Assembly: GCA_947502585.1 (NCBI GenBank)
Contig: CANNAV010000027.1
Span: forward strand, 1-36,523
Direction: 5' to 3'
DNA from: an uncultured Pseudovibrio sp.
GTDB taxonomy: Bacteria > Pseudomonadota > Alphaproteobacteria > Rhizobiales > Stappiaceae
DNA: 36,523 nt
A model generated the notes under the pieces. The model did no database searches. It had not been told where the DNA came from and was given only the letters and a program-made list of their open reading frames with translations. The position numbers and the translations under genes were made by a program. This document shows, piece after piece, positions 1 through 9,297 of this stretch. Each line of letters begins with the position of its first letter. Within the stretch, counting starts at the first letter, position 1.

Positions 1-318
1 AGTTTTACAGATCGACGATGGTCATTTCCATCAATAGTATCTTAATAACCCCAACTCCCCGGAACCCATAAAGAGCCTACTTCAATAGGCAATCACAAGT
101 AACACCAAAAGGAAACAAATAAACACGAGTCAATGATTGGGACGGTTGGTATAAGCTGACGATTACGATTAACCCGACAAACCTGTAATCTGAATTTACA
201 GCAGACCTGGGACCTGACCCTTCTTTACATCACCCACAGTCGGTATTTGCGCGTGGCTTGCTTTGGCCAGCCACATTGCATATCAACAGTCTTCCGATGT
301 CGGGAGGAAGAATTGGTT
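1..318. other. Leader region upstream of psuK, no gene seen
   Basis: I see no coding sequence, RNA gene or clear promoter here. A purine-rich ribosome binding site (GGGAGGAAG, 302-310) lies 8 nt before the psuK ATG at 319. It is the reason that ATG is preferred over an in-frame codon at 247. Confidence 0.5.
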
Positions 319-1242
319 ATGTCGTCTAAAAAGGTCGGAGTAATCGGAGCAATCCATCTGGACAGGATTGCCCACGCAGATCGACCGTTCAGGCCGGATA
401 CTTCAACACCCGGGAAAATCATCTCCCGTGCAGGAGGTGTTGGAGCAAACATTGGACGAGCACTGGCCAGGCTGGGCCTGCAACCAACGATGCATGGATG
501 TCTGGGCGATGATGCCGACGGAACATTCCTTGCAAAAAGTCTGTCAGAATGCGGGATCGATACTTCCAGTATCACCATTGTCCCAGGTGGGAGAACCGGA
601 TCCTATCTGGCCCTCCACAATCCGGATGGCACTTTGTTCTGCGCTATTTCAGACAGCGAGATCACAGCAAAGGTGAGTTTTTCAGATGCCCATCCAATCC
701 CGCAGGCTTTGCTGGACTGCGATATCTGGCTCTGCGAAACCAATCTGGAAGAAGCAACGCTTCTCTCTCTTGCCAATGCCAAGGGGCACCGCCTTCTCGC
801 AGCAGACACTGTCTCAATTGCGAAGGCGCCTAAATTGCGCCCTCTCCTTTCAAAAATCGACATTCTTTTTACTAACACAGATGAAGCCACGGCTCTTTTA
901 GGATGCAAACCAGACGAATTCTCAGCTGAGGAATTAGCCCGGAAGCTGGCATCTGCCGGCATACCAACTGTTCTGGTCAGCAACTCCAACATGCCTCTGG
1001 CTCTTCACTGTGCCGGCAGCACAAGCTCGCACACTCCTTTTTCTGTTGTACCCGTGGATGTCACCGGTGCCGGTGATGCATTCATTGCAGGCTTTCTCTA
1101 TGCAAGCTGCCTCAATGAAGCCCCGGTTTCAGCAGTAAAAAGCGGCCTTGCCTCTGCATCCATTACAGTGGAAGCGACTGGCGCCGCGCCAGAAACACTT
1201 TCACCCCAATCGCTTAAAGCTCGTCTATCAGAACAGGCCTAA
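319..1242 (+). CDS. psuK: PfkB-family sugar kinase, probable pseudouridine kinase
   Basis: This 307-residue protein is a PfkB/ribokinase-family kinase. It shows the N-terminal family signature near residues 38-50 (GGVGANIGRALARLG) and the C-terminal ATP/anion-hole signature VTGAGDAF, whose Asp is the predicted catalytic base. PfkB members phosphorylate many sugars and nucleosides. The assignment to pseudouridine rests on the downstream gene, 32 nt away, which encodes a pseudouridine-5'-phosphate glycosidase. Together they would phosphorylate pseudouridine and split it to uracil and ribose 5-phosphate in the cytoplasm. The ATG at 319 follows GGGAGGAAG with good spacing. An in-frame start at 247 would add 24 residues that do not look like the family. 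The family is clear; the substrate is inferred from context. Confidence 0.85.
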   Translation: MSSKKVGVIGAIHLDRIAHADRPFRPDTSTPGKIISRAGGVGANIGRALARLGLQPTMHGCLGDDADGTFLAKSLSECGIDTSSITIVPGGRTGSYLALHNPDGTLFCAISDSEITAKVSFSDAHPIPQALLDCDIWLCETNLEEATLLSLANAKGHRLLAADTVSIAKAPKLRPLLSKIDILFTNTDEATALLGCKPDEFSAEELARKLASAGIPTVLVSNSNMPLALHCAGSTSSHTPFSVVPVDVTGAGDAFIAGFLYASCLNEAPVSAVKSGLASASITVEATGAAPETLSPQSLKARLSEQA

Positions 1243-1274
1243 GCACCAACAACATATGAAAGACTGGTAAAACC

Positions 1275-2189
1275 ATGGGAAGTTCAATTAAAATCCATCA
1301 TTCAAAAGAAGTTTCAGATGCTCTGAGTAACGGCGCTCCTGTTGTTGCCCTGGAATCCACAATCATTACCCATGGTATGCCGTACCCGCAAAACGTTGAG
1401 ACTGCCCGCGAAGTAGAGCAGATCATCCGCGACGGTGGCGCAGTCCCTGCTACAATCGCTGTGCTGAATGGCGACCTCCATGTAGGTCTGGAAGACAGCA
1501 CACTGGAAGAACTGGCAAATGCCAAAGACGTCATGAAGTGCTCCCGCGCGGATCTCTCCTTCGCCATGGCATTGGGCAAAAATGGCTCCACAACCGTAGC
1601 CGCAACAATGATGGCAGCACACGCAGCCGGCATCCGCGTGTTTGCAACCGGCGGCATCGGCGGAGTCCACAAAGGTGCAGAAACCAGCTTCGATATCTCT
1701 GCTGACCTGGAAGAGCTGTCCCGCACACCGATTTGTATTGTTTCCGCAGGCGCAAAAGCCCTGCTCGACATTCCAAAGACTCTCGAAGTTCTGGAAACAC
1801 GCGGCGTCCCGGTTATTGGTTTTAACTGTGAAAATGTGCCTGCTTTCTGGTCCCGCGATTCAAAGATCAAAGCACCTTACAGCCTGGACGACGCCTCCGA
1901 CATCTCCAGGTTGATCAGGTTCCGCGAAACATTTGGCGACCACGGCGGCATGCTCGTCACCAACCCGGTACCTGCAGAAGATGAAATCCCCTCTGATGAA
2001 ATGCAGGTGTTCATTGATGCCTCCATTCAGGCAGCCGAAGAGCAAAACATCACTGGCAAGCAAGTAACACCATTCGTGCTGCAAGACATCCTCGAGCGTA
2101 CCAGGGGCCGTAGCCTTGCAACCAACATTGCGCTGGTTAAGAACAACGCGAAACTTGCAACAAAAATTGCTTGTGGCTTGGCTGCGTAA
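1275..2189 (+). CDS. psuG: Pseudouridine-5'-phosphate glycosidase
   Basis: This 304-residue protein matches the PsuG (IndA-like) family in length and motifs. It has the N-terminal segment ALESTIITHGMPYPQN (residues ~25-40), the TVAATM stretch near 115, and the glycine-rich GGIGGVHKGAETSFDISAD near 127-145. PsuG reversibly cleaves the C-C glycosidic bond of pseudouridine 5'-phosphate, giving uracil and ribose 5-phosphate, as a homotrimeric Mn2+ enzyme. It follows psuK by 32 nt on the same strand and ends just before a strong intrinsic terminator, so the two form a small salvage operon separate from the flagellar genes. The start ATG at 1275 has only a weak Shine-Dalgarno sequence, consistent with translation coupled to psuK. 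Confidence 0.95.
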   Translation: MGSSIKIHHSKEVSDALSNGAPVVALESTIITHGMPYPQNVETAREVEQIIRDGGAVPATIAVLNGDLHVGLEDSTLEELANAKDVMKCSRADLSFAMALGKNGSTTVAATMMAAHAAGIRVFATGGIGGVHKGAETSFDISADLEELSRTPICIVSAGAKALLDIPKTLEVLETRGVPVIGFNCENVPAFWSRDSKIKAPYSLDDASDISRLIRFRETFGDHGGMLVTNPVPAEDEIPSDEMQVFIDASIQAAEEQNITGKQVTPFVLQDILERTRGRSLATNIALVKNNAKLATKIACGLAA

Positions 2190-2213
2190 GCAATTTTGCA
2201 CCGGGCAAATTAT

Positions 2214-2248
2214 AAATCCGGGCTGGTCCGTCCTACCCGGATTTTTTT
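2214..2248 (+). terminator. Intrinsic terminator after psuG
   Basis: A perfect 9-bp stem (AAATCCGGG at 2214-2222, CCCGGATTT at 2236-2244) with a 13-nt loop is followed by a T run. It lies 25 nt after the psuG stop. Confidence 0.92.
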
Positions 2249-2573
2249 ATGCAGTCTCCGCTGTTTCTCGCCCTGCGGCACTTTCAGCCAACTCAGATCA
2301 TGCAAAGACTTTCATATCTCTTTCATCAAAAGATTCCGTTGTTTTTCAGTCCCGATTATTTTAAGTGTTCTAAAGCTACAGAACTTTACATCGCTGTGTT
2401 TCTATTGGCGCATCTGCATCTCGTGGTCATATGGTCTCATCAAAACGCCATCTGGCGGGCATATGCAAGAATGGCCGACCCTATATATGGGAGGCTCCAT
2501 TGAAATCACGCCAAACAGAATTTCCCGGTTGGCGGCAGCTGCTTCTGTTTTTGTCACCCGCAGGATTTACGCT
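2249..2573. other. Intergenic region before the lipoprotein gene, no gene seen
   Basis: An open frame runs through this stretch into the lipoprotein gene. The amino acids it would encode are Cys/Phe/Arg-rich and it crosses the psuG terminator, so it does not look coding. It probably carries the promoter for the gene at 2574, but I could not assign a convincing -35/-10 pair. Confidence 0.5.
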
Positions 2574-3041
2574 ATGAAGAAATATATTTTTATAGGATTA
2601 ACAGCCGCTCTGGCAGCTTGCCAAAGCGGCCCATCCAATCGCAGTGGTCAACCTGCTATTCGCGCAGACGCAGATTCTCAGAGCATTCAGATCAACGCTT
2701 CACCCGAAGTAGTTCGCGCAACGCTGGTCAACAGCGCAAGTGCCCGCGGCACCATCGTACAGCAGAATGAGCCCAATATGGTTGTCATGGAAAGTTATGT
2801 GCGCGGCACCAATGCTGTTTTGGACAATGAGTTTGGCCCTTCCGATTCTGGCGAGCGTGCCTACCGTATTCGCGTACGTTTTTCCGGTGCTCAGTGCCGG
2901 ACCAATGTCGTTCAGGACCTTGCACTGGTTAACAACATCTACACCCCGCAAGAACAGTCTTTCCGCCTACCAGGAAACCCTGGTTCCATGCAGAGCCTAC
3001 AGCGCTTGAAGGCCAATGCGGAATCATCTGCAGGCTGCTGA
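2574..3041 (+). CDS. Small lipoprotein of unknown function
   Basis: This 155-residue protein begins with a typical lipoprotein signal: Lys-Lys, a hydrophobic core and a lipobox ending LAAC with Cys16. It should be exported and lipid-anchored. The mature part starts with a polar Ser/Gln/Arg stretch, followed by a compact domain with two further cysteines (in AQCRT and at the C-terminus, SAGC) that could form a disulfide. I do not recognise the family. The ATG at 2574 was chosen because it places the signal peptide at the N-terminus. The gene is monocistronic, preceded by the psuG terminator and followed by a hairpin shared with the convergent cckA. Confidence 0.8.
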   Translation: MKKYIFIGLTAALAACQSGPSNRSGQPAIRADADSQSIQINASPEVVRATLVNSASARGTIVQQNEPNMVVMESYVRGTNAVLDNEFGPSDSGERAYRIRVRFSGAQCRTNVVQDLALVNNIYTPQEQSFRLPGNPGSMQSLQRLKANAESSAGC

Positions 3042-3056
3042 TTCATCCGATAGTAA

Positions 3057-3092
3057 AAAAGGTCAGAGCGCTTCTCACCTCTCCGGCCTTTT
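3057..3092. terminator. Bidirectional terminator between the lipoprotein gene and cckA
   Basis: The arms AAAAGGTC (3057-3064) and GGCCTTTT (3085-3092) form an 8-bp stem with one G-T pair and A/T-rich ends on both strands. It lies between two convergent stop codons. Confidence 0.75.
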
Positions 3093-3108
3093 GCTTTAAA
3101 GCATTAAA

Positions 3109-5673
3109 CTAGACCCGCTCCTGCGTTTTGGCTTCCAGCGTTTCCTTCACTGTTGTCGCAAGCTGTTTTAGCGTGAACGGCTTTGGCAGGAACGTGAAGC
3201 TCTCTTCTGCTGGCAGGTTCTTCTCAAACGCATCCTCAGCATACCCGGAAACAAAGATGATCTTCAGGTCAGGACGCGTCTTGCGCAACTCAATAAGCAG
3301 GCTCGGCCCATCCATTTCCGGCATCACCACATCAGAAACCACAAGGTCAACCGCGCCGCCTGTTTCTTTCATAATCTCCAGTGCCTCAGTGCCGGAATCA
3401 GCCTCAAACACTTCGTAACCGCGGCCACTCAAGGCCCGTGCCGCAAAGGCCCGCACAGCCTCTTCATCCTCAACAAGAAGAATGGTGGCAGAACCTGTCA
3501 GGTCTGCTTCGGTCACTTCTTTTTCCGATTTGACCTCAACAACCTCTTCCTTCTCAGTGGAGATATGACGTGGCAGAAAGATGCGGAATATCGTCCCCAC
3601 GCCCACTTCGCTGGTGCAGAACACATAGCCACCGGTTTGCTTCACGATGCCATAAACAGTTGAGAGTCCCAGCCCCGTTCCTTTGCCAACATCTTTGGTC
3701 GAGAAGAACGGTTCAAAGATCTTTTCCATCACATCCTGCGACATGCCGTGGCCATTGTCAGCAACTTCAATCAGAACATATTCACCCTGAGGCATACCGG
3801 GCGTATTCTCATAGGTTTTGGAAGCAGCCTCTTCCACGTTAAGCGTACGAATGGAGACATGGCCTCCACCTTCCATCGCATCCCGTGCATTCACTGCAAG
3901 GTTGACAATTACCTGCTCCAACTGGTTCACGTCCGCCATAACAGGCCACAGCTCCCGGCCGTGAACAAGCTTCAGTTCAATCTGCTCGCCAAGCAGGCGA
4001 TCCAGCAAAATGGAAACATCAGCAAGCACATCCACCAGTACCAGTTCTTGAGGGCGCAAGGTCTGGCGACGTGAGAACGCGAGCAACTGACGCACTAGGC
4101 CAGCAGCCCTGTTCGCATTTTGCTTTATGTTCATGATGTCCTGGAATGCCGGATCCGTCGGGCGATGACTTGCCAGCAGCAGATCAGAGAACCCTATAAT
4201 GGCTGTCAGAACGTTATTGAAGTCATGCGCAACGCCACCTGCCAGCTGACCAATCGCCTGCATCTTCTGGCTCTGCGCAAACTGGGCTTCGAGCGCACGT
4301 TGCTGAGTGGTTTCCAGAACATAGATCACCGCCGCATCTTCACCGGCCTGCCCGCCTTGCACCGCAGATACGTAAAAAGTCGCGGAACGCGGATCGCCAT
4401 TTCCTTTGAGCGAGACGTCAAGTGGCGCAATCTCGCTCTTGCCCAGCGCAGCTTCCTCAAGTGCACTTTGCAAAGCAACACGGTCAGTTTCAACAACGAA
4501 CTCGGTGAGCTTCACATCCTTGCCAAGGCCCTCACCCTGCTCAAACAATCGCATGAACGGGCCATTGGTGCGTTCCACAAGGCCATTTTTGTCGATAGAG
4601 GCAATCGCGACAGGCGTATTGTTGAAGAAGCGTGAGAAGCGAACTTCAGCAGCCCGCAATGCTTCTTCATCATCATTGCCCGCAGAGCGGTTGATGACAA
4701 GCGTACGGCTGTCGCCAGAAAGCCCGTCAGCTCCAAACGGAACACGGTGAACAAGGCGCACAGGCAGCCCCGTACCGCTACGGGTCACCAGATCAATATC
4801 AAAGCTCTCGGTTTTGACTTCTCCTTCAGCACCCTGCAAGGCCTCAACAAGAGCTGCCCCTTCACCGCGCACTATGTCTTTTAAAGACAATTCGCCGGAG
4901 ATGAACCGGGTGAGGTCATAGCCAAGCCAGTCAGCAAGCGTCGCATTCAGGTAAACCAGCTTACCATTGCTGTCGGAGGAGAAGAACCCGCAGGGCGCAT
5001 GATCAAGGAAATTGATAACTCTCTGCAACTCCTGGAAGGAATTTTCCTGTTCAGTACGGTCACGGGTGATATCAGAGACCTGCCAGATGGTAATGCCGCT
5101 TTCAACGCCAACCGCTGCATTCTGATCCAGTGGCCGAACGGCGATGCGGTACCAGCGTGCACCGCTGGCAACCTCCCCAACCGCATTTGGCAGGCGCACT
5201 TCTTCTGTAGCAAAGCGTCCGCTCCGCACCGCTTGTGACAGCCGGAAGATGGCATCAGCAGCATCCGGGTCTGAAGAGAACACCCGCTCCACTGTACGCA
5301 CATCCGCTGATCCACGCGCACCGGTCAACTCGGCATAGGACTGGTTGGCGTAGATGATGCGGCCATTATGATCAGTCAGCAGCACACCATCATCCAGCGA
5401 GTTCATGAAGGATTCAGCAAGTGGATTGCGATGCGACTTGGATATAAACCGCAAAAGCCCAATTGCCATAGCAAAAAGAGAGAACACCCCGACAACGGCC
5501 AGGACACCCAAAAGCCCGAGAATATAGGGCTCCGCCTGTTCTTTGCGCATCAACGCGAAGGCGGCTGTCGCCGCGACAAGGCCCAATGCAAGCAGCATCA
5601 AAGCCCCCAGGCTGCCGCTCTTGTCTGTCCTGTCTATCACCGGCTCAGGTCGTCGTGCTTCGGTCTTCGTCAT
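3109..5673 (-). CDS. cckA: Cell-cycle hybrid sensor histidine kinase CckA
   Basis: This 854-residue hybrid kinase has two N-terminal membrane helices (about residues 20-42 and 51-75). Three PAS-like segments follow (about 88-205, 215-330 and 340-460). The HisKA H-box contains [20 protein letters not shown] with phospho-His near 483. The HATPase domain has NLAVNARDA (about 591-599), DNGHGM and the GKGTGLGLS loop. The C-terminal receiver has LLVEDEE, the phospho-acceptor Asp near 781 in [12 protein letters not shown], and Lys near 831. This order and the H-box are diagnostic of CckA, which feeds ChpT and then CtrA to control cell cycle and motility genes. The ATG at 5673 follows GAGAGGG; an in-frame ATG 42 nt upstream lacks a good ribosome site. 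The gene lies 95 nt after flhB on the same strand. Confidence 0.95.
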   Translation of the reverse strand: MTKTEARRPEPVIDRTDKSGSLGALMLLALGLVAATAAFALMRKEQAEPYILGLLGVLAVVGVFSLFAMAIGLLRFISKSHRNPLAESFMNSLDDGVLLTDHNGRIIYANQSYAELTGARGSADVRTVERVFSSDPDAADAIFRLSQAVRSGRFATEEVRLPNAVGEVASGARWYRIAVRPLDQNAAVGVESGITIWQVSDITRDRTEQENSFQELQRVINFLDHAPCGFFSSDSNGKLVYLNATLADWLGYDLTRFISGELSLKDIVRGEGAALVEALQGAEGEVKTESFDIDLVTRSGTGLPVRLVHRVPFGADGLSGDSRTLVINRSAGNDDEEALRAAEVRFSRFFNNTPVAIASIDKNGLVERTNGPFMRLFEQGEGLGKDVKLTEFVVETDRVALQSALEEAALGKSEIAPLDVSLKGNGDPRSATFYVSAVQGGQAGEDAAVIYVLETTQQRALEAQFAQSQKMQAIGQLAGGVAHDFNNVLTAIIGFSDLLLASHRPTDPAFQDIMNIKQNANRAAGLVRQLLAFSRRQTLRPQELVLVDVLADVSILLDRLLGEQIELKLVHGRELWPVMADVNQLEQVIVNLAVNARDAMEGGGHVSIRTLNVEEAASKTYENTPGMPQGEYVLIEVADNGHGMSQDVMEKIFEPFFSTKDVGKGTGLGLSTVYGIVKQTGGYVFCTSEVGVGTIFRIFLPRHISTEKEEVVEVKSEKEVTEADLTGSATILLVEDEEAVRAFAARALSGRGYEVFEADSGTEALEIMKETGGAVDLVVSDVVMPEMDGPSLLIELRKTRPDLKIIFVSGYAEDAFEKNLPAEESFTFLPKPFTLKQLATTVKETLEAKTQERV

Positions 5674-5768
5674 CTTACCCTCTCTGCGGCTGTCACGCAG
5701 ACGATGTGACTCCATCGTGCCATGAGAATAGTCCGCTCCAAAGCCGACACACCGGCTAACATGTACCG

Positions 5769-6845
5769 TTAAGACCGCCAGCTCTTCTTTTTACGCAGCT
5801 GCATGACATAACCAATCACCTTTGCAACCGCGGCGTAGTGCTCCTCAGGCACATAATCATTCAATTCTATCGTTGCATACAACGCACGTGCCAATGGTGG
5901 GTTTTCCACGATCGGCACATCTGATTCCTTCGCAACCTCTCGTATGCGCAGCGCCAGTTGATCCACCCCGAGCGCAACACATTGCGGTGCCCCCATGCCT
6001 TCTTCATAGCTCAGAGCAACCGCGTAGTGGGTCGGGTTTGTAATAACCACTGTCGCATTCGGCACACTTGCCATCATTCTGTTGCGTGAACGTTGAAGGC
6101 GCAACTCTCGAATTTTAGCCTTAATCTTCGGATCACCCTCAGATTGCTTGTATTCCTCTTTAATTTCCTGCTGTGTCATCTTTTGCTTTTCAAACCATTT
6201 TTTCCGCTGCCAGACCAGATCAACCCCGGCAACAACAGTCATAAGCGCAAGAATTGCTCCAATCACCATAACAGCAAGTTCACGGACCTCCTCCAGCACA
6301 AAGCCCGTTTCTCTGAACACGACTGTATCCAGACGGTCTCTTTCCGGCCACAGCACCAGAAAGACAACCACGGCAACCGCTATGATCTTCACAATCCCTT
6401 TCAGAAAGTTCGCAAGACTGTCTTTGGAAAACAGTCTCTTCATTCCTGAAAGCAGCGAGATTTTGTTCAACTTCGGCTTCAGCCGTTCAGCTGTCCAAAG
6501 TGGTTTATGCTGAACCACATTACCAACGACGGCAAGCACCAGAAGCGTGAGCAGCGGCAGTGCCACCACACCAAGTATTTCAGGCCCAGTTATTTCCAAA
6601 AGAAAAACAAGAGCACCCGGATCAACAGCAATCGTGTCTGCATGGGCAAAAAAGCCCTTTAAAATAGTAGAAATGCCCCTAACCATCGCAGGCGCAAGGA
6701 AAGAGATCACCAATGCGGTCCCCAACAATGAGAACCAGGCGCTCACTTCCTGCGATTTCGGGATGTCCCCTTTCTCGAATGCATCATCAAGCCGTTTTTG
6801 GGTGGGGTCCTCGGTTTTCTCCGAATCGTCGGTATCTTCAGCCAT
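5769..6845 (-). CDS. flhB: Flagellar type III export switch protein FlhB
   Basis: This 358-residue protein is a full-length FlhB. It has a charged N-terminus (EDPTQKRLDDAFEKGDIPKS), four membrane helices (about 37-60, 88-112, 152-167 and 190-212) and a cytoplasmic domain containing the autocleavage motif NPTH at about 270-273. FlhB sits in the flagellar export gate and switches export from rod/hook to filament substrates after self-cleavage between Asn and Pro. The ATG at 6845 is preceded by GGGGGA; a GTG one codon upstream is possible. It follows fliR by 11 nt, in the order fliQ-fliR-flhB. Confidence 0.97.
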   Translation of the reverse strand: MAEDTDDSEKTEDPTQKRLDDAFEKGDIPKSQEVSAWFSLLGTALVISFLAPAMVRGISTILKGFFAHADTIAVDPGALVFLLEITGPEILGVVALPLLTLLVLAVVGNVVQHKPLWTAERLKPKLNKISLLSGMKRLFSKDSLANFLKGIVKIIAVAVVVFLVLWPERDRLDTVVFRETGFVLEEVRELAVMVIGAILALMTVVAGVDLVWQRKKWFEKQKMTQQEIKEEYKQSEGDPKIKAKIRELRLQRSRNRMMASVPNATVVITNPTHYAVALSYEEGMGAPQCVALGVDQLALRIREVAKESDVPIVENPPLARALYATIELNDYVPEEHYAAVAKVIGYVMQLRKKKSWRS

Positions 6846-6856
6846 CACATCCCCCG

Positions 6857-7630
6857 TCAGTTCAACAGGAACGGCTGAAGCGCGTTTCGGAACTCCGTCA
6901 GGTAAAAACCCATCAGAGTTGAAAGCAGCAGCAGGAAGATACCAAACCCAATCAGAATGTTAACCGGCATAGCGATGAAAAAAATCTGCATCTGCGGCAT
7001 CAGCTTATTGAGCAGGCCCAGACTGAAGTAAAATACAATCCCGACAACAATAAACGGTGCGCCCATACGAACGGCAACAGAGAACATGTGCGTAACCGTA
7101 ACAATCGCCTGGGCTGAAAGATCACCAACCGGCAACGGACTGCCCGGAGGAAACAGCGTGAAACTGTCCTGCATGGCTGCAATCATTACGTAATGCAAGT
7201 TGGTTACAAAAACCATGCAGATGCCAAGCACGTTCAGAAAGTTGCCCATCAACGCGCCCTGCTGGCCGGAATTCGTTGCATCACCACCCATCGCGAAGGC
7301 AAGGCCGGACTGGTTGGCCATGATCGTACCGGCTGTAGAAAGAGCGTAGGAAATCAGTTTCATCGACAGGCCAATGAAGAACCCCACCAGCAACTCTCCG
7401 CCCAGCAATCCCAGCAGGCGCGGCAGACTGCTCATGGCATCCGCCGGATACAGGTCTATGTTGATCGGCAGCAATACGTAAGTCATCAAAAGTGCGATGG
7501 TCAAACGGACACGGACTGGAATCATGGATTCGCCGAATGCAGGCACGAGCATGAACATCGTCCCGATGCGGGCAAACATCAGCAGGAATCCCATAACGAT
7601 CACCGGTAAAAAATCCAGATTGATCGTCAC
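6857..7630 (-). CDS. fliR: Flagellar export gate protein FliR
   Basis: This 257-residue, very hydrophobic protein has about six predicted membrane segments and the FliR-type N-terminus with ARIGTMFMLVPAFGE. FliR joins FliP and FliQ to form the helical core of the flagellar export gate in the inner membrane. I place the start at the GTG at 7630, because AGGGG lies 7 nt before it and the protein then begins as FliR proteins usually do. The only longer option is another GTG, at 7651, without a good ribosome site. It lies between fliQ and flhB. Confidence 0.95.
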   Translation of the reverse strand: MTINLDFLPVIVMGFLLMFARIGTMFMLVPAFGESMIPVRVRLTIALLMTYVLLPINIDLYPADAMSSLPRLLGLLGGELLVGFFIGLSMKLISYALSTAGTIMANQSGLAFAMGGDATNSGQQGALMGNFLNVLGICMVFVTNLHYVMIAAMQDSFTLFPPGSPLPVGDLSAQAIVTVTHMFSVAVRMGAPFIVVGIVFYFSLGLLNKLMPQMQIFFIAMPVNILIGFGIFLLLLSTLMGFYLTEFRNALQPFLLN

Positions 7631-7673
7631 AAATTCGCCCCTGAAATGCACGCCATCCTGTGCTGTATCTCGC

Positions 7674-7940
7674 TTAATATCCGGAGATAATCAACACGGC
7701 AATGCGGTTAGTAAAAGAATTCATCAACTCCCCCATAAAAGGAAGTGTCACGAGCAACGCAATAAAAATACTCAGGATCTTTGGAACGAACACCAGTGTC
7801 TGTTCCTGAATTTGTGTCAACGCCTGAAACAGCGCCACAATAACGCCAACCAGAAGCCCGATAAGCATCACAGGAGCGGACACCAGAATAAGCGTCCATA
7901 TACCTTCGCTGGCAATATCCAGCACTTCCGCTCCGCTCAT
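7674..7940 (-). CDS. fliQ: Flagellar export gate protein FliQ
   Basis: This 88-residue protein has the usual FliQ length and layout: two membrane helices (about 15-40 and 52-75) around the conserved loop ALTQIQEQTL. FliQ subunits pack around FliP and FliR in the export gate. The ATG at 7940 gives the standard length. A TTG three codons upstream is in frame but adds nothing family-like. It is followed by fliR after 43 nt. Confidence 0.95.
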   Translation of the reverse strand: MSGAEVLDIASEGIWTLILVSAPVMLIGLLVGVIVALFQALTQIQEQTLVFVPKILSIFIALLVTLPFMGELMNSFTNRIAVLIISGY

Positions 7941-7997
7941 CCTGCTCAAACCACCATCTTGCTCATCACCCCGGCCCTGACATATATAGCCAGGCTG

Positions 7998-8306
7998 TCA
8001 GATCGGCATCCGCATAATTTCTTCATACGCAGAAATAACGCGATCACGAACTGAAACCACAGTTTCAAGCGCAAGCTCAGTCTCAGCAACCGCTGTCACC
8101 ACATCCACCACATTGGCTTTGCCCTGCAACAGATTGAGAGACTGCACGTCAGCAACCTGACCACTCTCATTGATTTCGCTGATCGCGGACTGTACCATAT
8201 TGCCAAAAGCATCGCTCTTGTCAGCACCCGCACTGGCATCTTCAAGTGGATTGCTCAGCTTTGCTGTGTTTGCATAAGCACTTGCAGCAATAGAAGCATT
8301 AGACAT
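7998..8306 (-). CDS. fliE: Flagellar hook-basal body protein FliE
   Basis: This 102-residue FliE links the MS ring to the proximal rod and is needed for rod assembly. The C-terminal half is the recognisable part, with the run DVVTAVAETELALETVVSVR followed by a helix ending EEIMRMPI. The ATG at 8306 has AAGGAG 9 nt upstream. The in-frame leader before it overlaps the flgC end and is unlikely to be translated. The order flgB-flgC-fliE is the classic proximal rod cluster. Confidence 0.95.
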   Translation of the reverse strand: MSNASIAASAYANTAKLSNPLEDASAGADKSDAFGNMVQSAISEINESGQVADVQSLNLLQGKANVVDVVTAVAETELALETVVSVRDRVISAYEEIMRMPI

Positions 8307-8341
8307 TGTTGTATCTCCTTCCGGTATCAGCCAACCGGTCA

Positions 8342-8752
8342 TCAACCTTTAAGAATATCGAGCGTTTTCTGCATCATGGAACGGGATGACTTCACCACAT
8401 TCAGGTTCGCTTCATAAGAGCGGGTTGCCTCCTGCATATCCGCCATCTCAACAATGGTATTAACATTGGGCAACTTCACGTAGCCCTTGTCATTGGCCGC
8501 GGGGTGGTCCGGCTCATACCGGATCTTGAACTCGCTCTGATCTTCACGCACGTTGCCAAGCTTCACCAGCTCAGCTTCCACTTTGCTGTCAAAGCTGTTT
8601 GTGAATGTGGGAACCTTACGGCGATACGGATCTTCACCCGGTGTCTGACCAGTGGAATCAGCGTTGGCAATGTTCTCTGCAATCACCCGCATGCGGCCCG
8701 TCTGAGCCTTCAGCCCGGACGCCGCGATAAACATCGACTTAATAAAGTCCAT
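8342..8752 (-). CDS. flgC: Flagellar proximal rod protein FlgC
   Basis: This 136-residue protein has the N-terminal rod signature (SMFIAASGLKAQTGRMRVIA, then ENIANADST) and the C-terminal flagellar basal body motif with EATRSYEANLNVVKSSRSMM. It assembles with FlgB and FlgF into the rod in the periplasm after export through the flagellar apparatus. The ATG at 8752 follows GGGAGGA. It lies between flgB and fliE. Confidence 0.97.
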   Translation of the reverse strand: MDFIKSMFIAASGLKAQTGRMRVIAENIANADSTGQTPGEDPYRRKVPTFTNSFDSKVEAELVKLGNVREDQSEFKIRYEPDHPAANDKGYVKLPNVNTIVEMADMQEATRSYEANLNVVKSSRSMMQKTLDILKG

Positions 8753-8809
8753 GGGGTCCTCCCACACTTACCTCAATGCAAACCACATCAAAGCAACGGC
8801 TCTCATTCA

Positions 8810-9214
8810 TTATCTAAGCGCAGTTTTGAGCATGCCAAGGCTGCGCGTATAGAGGCTGGTCGCTGTCTGATAATCGATCTGGTTCTCAGCGATCTTCATC
8901 ATTTGCTCTTCAAGAACCACACTGTTGCCATCCGGGGTACTTTCAAAGCTGGATGTCTTGTGCACCTTACTCCCGGCGCCAGCATTTATCCCGCCACTCG
9001 TGATGTGTCCGGCACTGGTCGCCACAGGGCGCAATGCATCAGCAGCCTGCCCGGCATCAACCATCTCCGGGAAGTTCAGATCCCTGAGGTCCTTGCTGCG
9101 GTAACCAGGCGTATCTGCATTGGCTACATTTTCAGCCAGCACCCCCTGACGCTGTTGGTGCCACTGCATTTTTTGGCGCAGCGCCTGAAACATAGGAAGA
9201 TCAGTTAAGGCCAT
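8810..9214 (-). CDS. flgB: Flagellar proximal rod protein FlgB
   Basis: This 134-residue rod protein has the FlgB N-terminal motif (GVLAENVANADTPGYRSKDL) and a C-terminal helix with ENQIDYQTATSLYTRSLGML. It is the first gene of the string flgB-flgC-fliE-fliQ-fliR-flhB(-cckA). I chose the ATG at 9214, which has AAAGG upstream; a TTG four codons earlier is the alternative. Two perfect CtrA-type boxes begin 67 nt upstream, so the operon is probably activated by phosphorylated CtrA. Confidence 0.96.
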   Translation of the reverse strand: MALTDLPMFQALRQKMQWHQQRQGVLAENVANADTPGYRSKDLRDLNFPEMVDAGQAADALRPVATSAGHITSGGINAGAGSKVHKTSSFESTPDGNSVVLEEQMMKIAENQIDYQTATSLYTRSLGMLKTALR

Positions 9215-9280
9215 CTGACTGCACAACCTTTGAGAACAGAAATGTTAAGTTAAACTAGGTAGAAAGTGCCGGGATACTGG

Positions 9281-9295
9281 TTAACAAAAAGTTAA
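9281..9295. promoter_or_regulatory. CtrA-type binding site, copy 1 (flgB promoter)
   Basis: The sequence TTAACAAAAAGTTAA fits the full CtrA consensus TTAA-N7-TTAA exactly. It lies 67 nt upstream of the flgB start codon, close to where a class II flagellar promoter would be. Binding is inferred from the motif. Confidence 0.75.
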
Positions 9296-9297
9296 AA

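Noticed and set aside
264..280. Sigma-54-like element TGGCCAGCCACATTGCA upstream of psuK
   Set aside because: The GG and GC are 11 nt apart instead of 10, it is not next to a flagellar gene, and the start codon would be very close.
1298..1870. 190-codon open frame antisense to psuG
   Set aside because: psuG is a clear conserved enzyme on the other strand, and the antisense product looks random.
2196..2573. N-terminal extension of the lipoprotein reading frame
   Set aside because: It begins before the psuG terminator, has Cys/Phe-rich non-protein-like composition, and would bury the lipoprotein signal.
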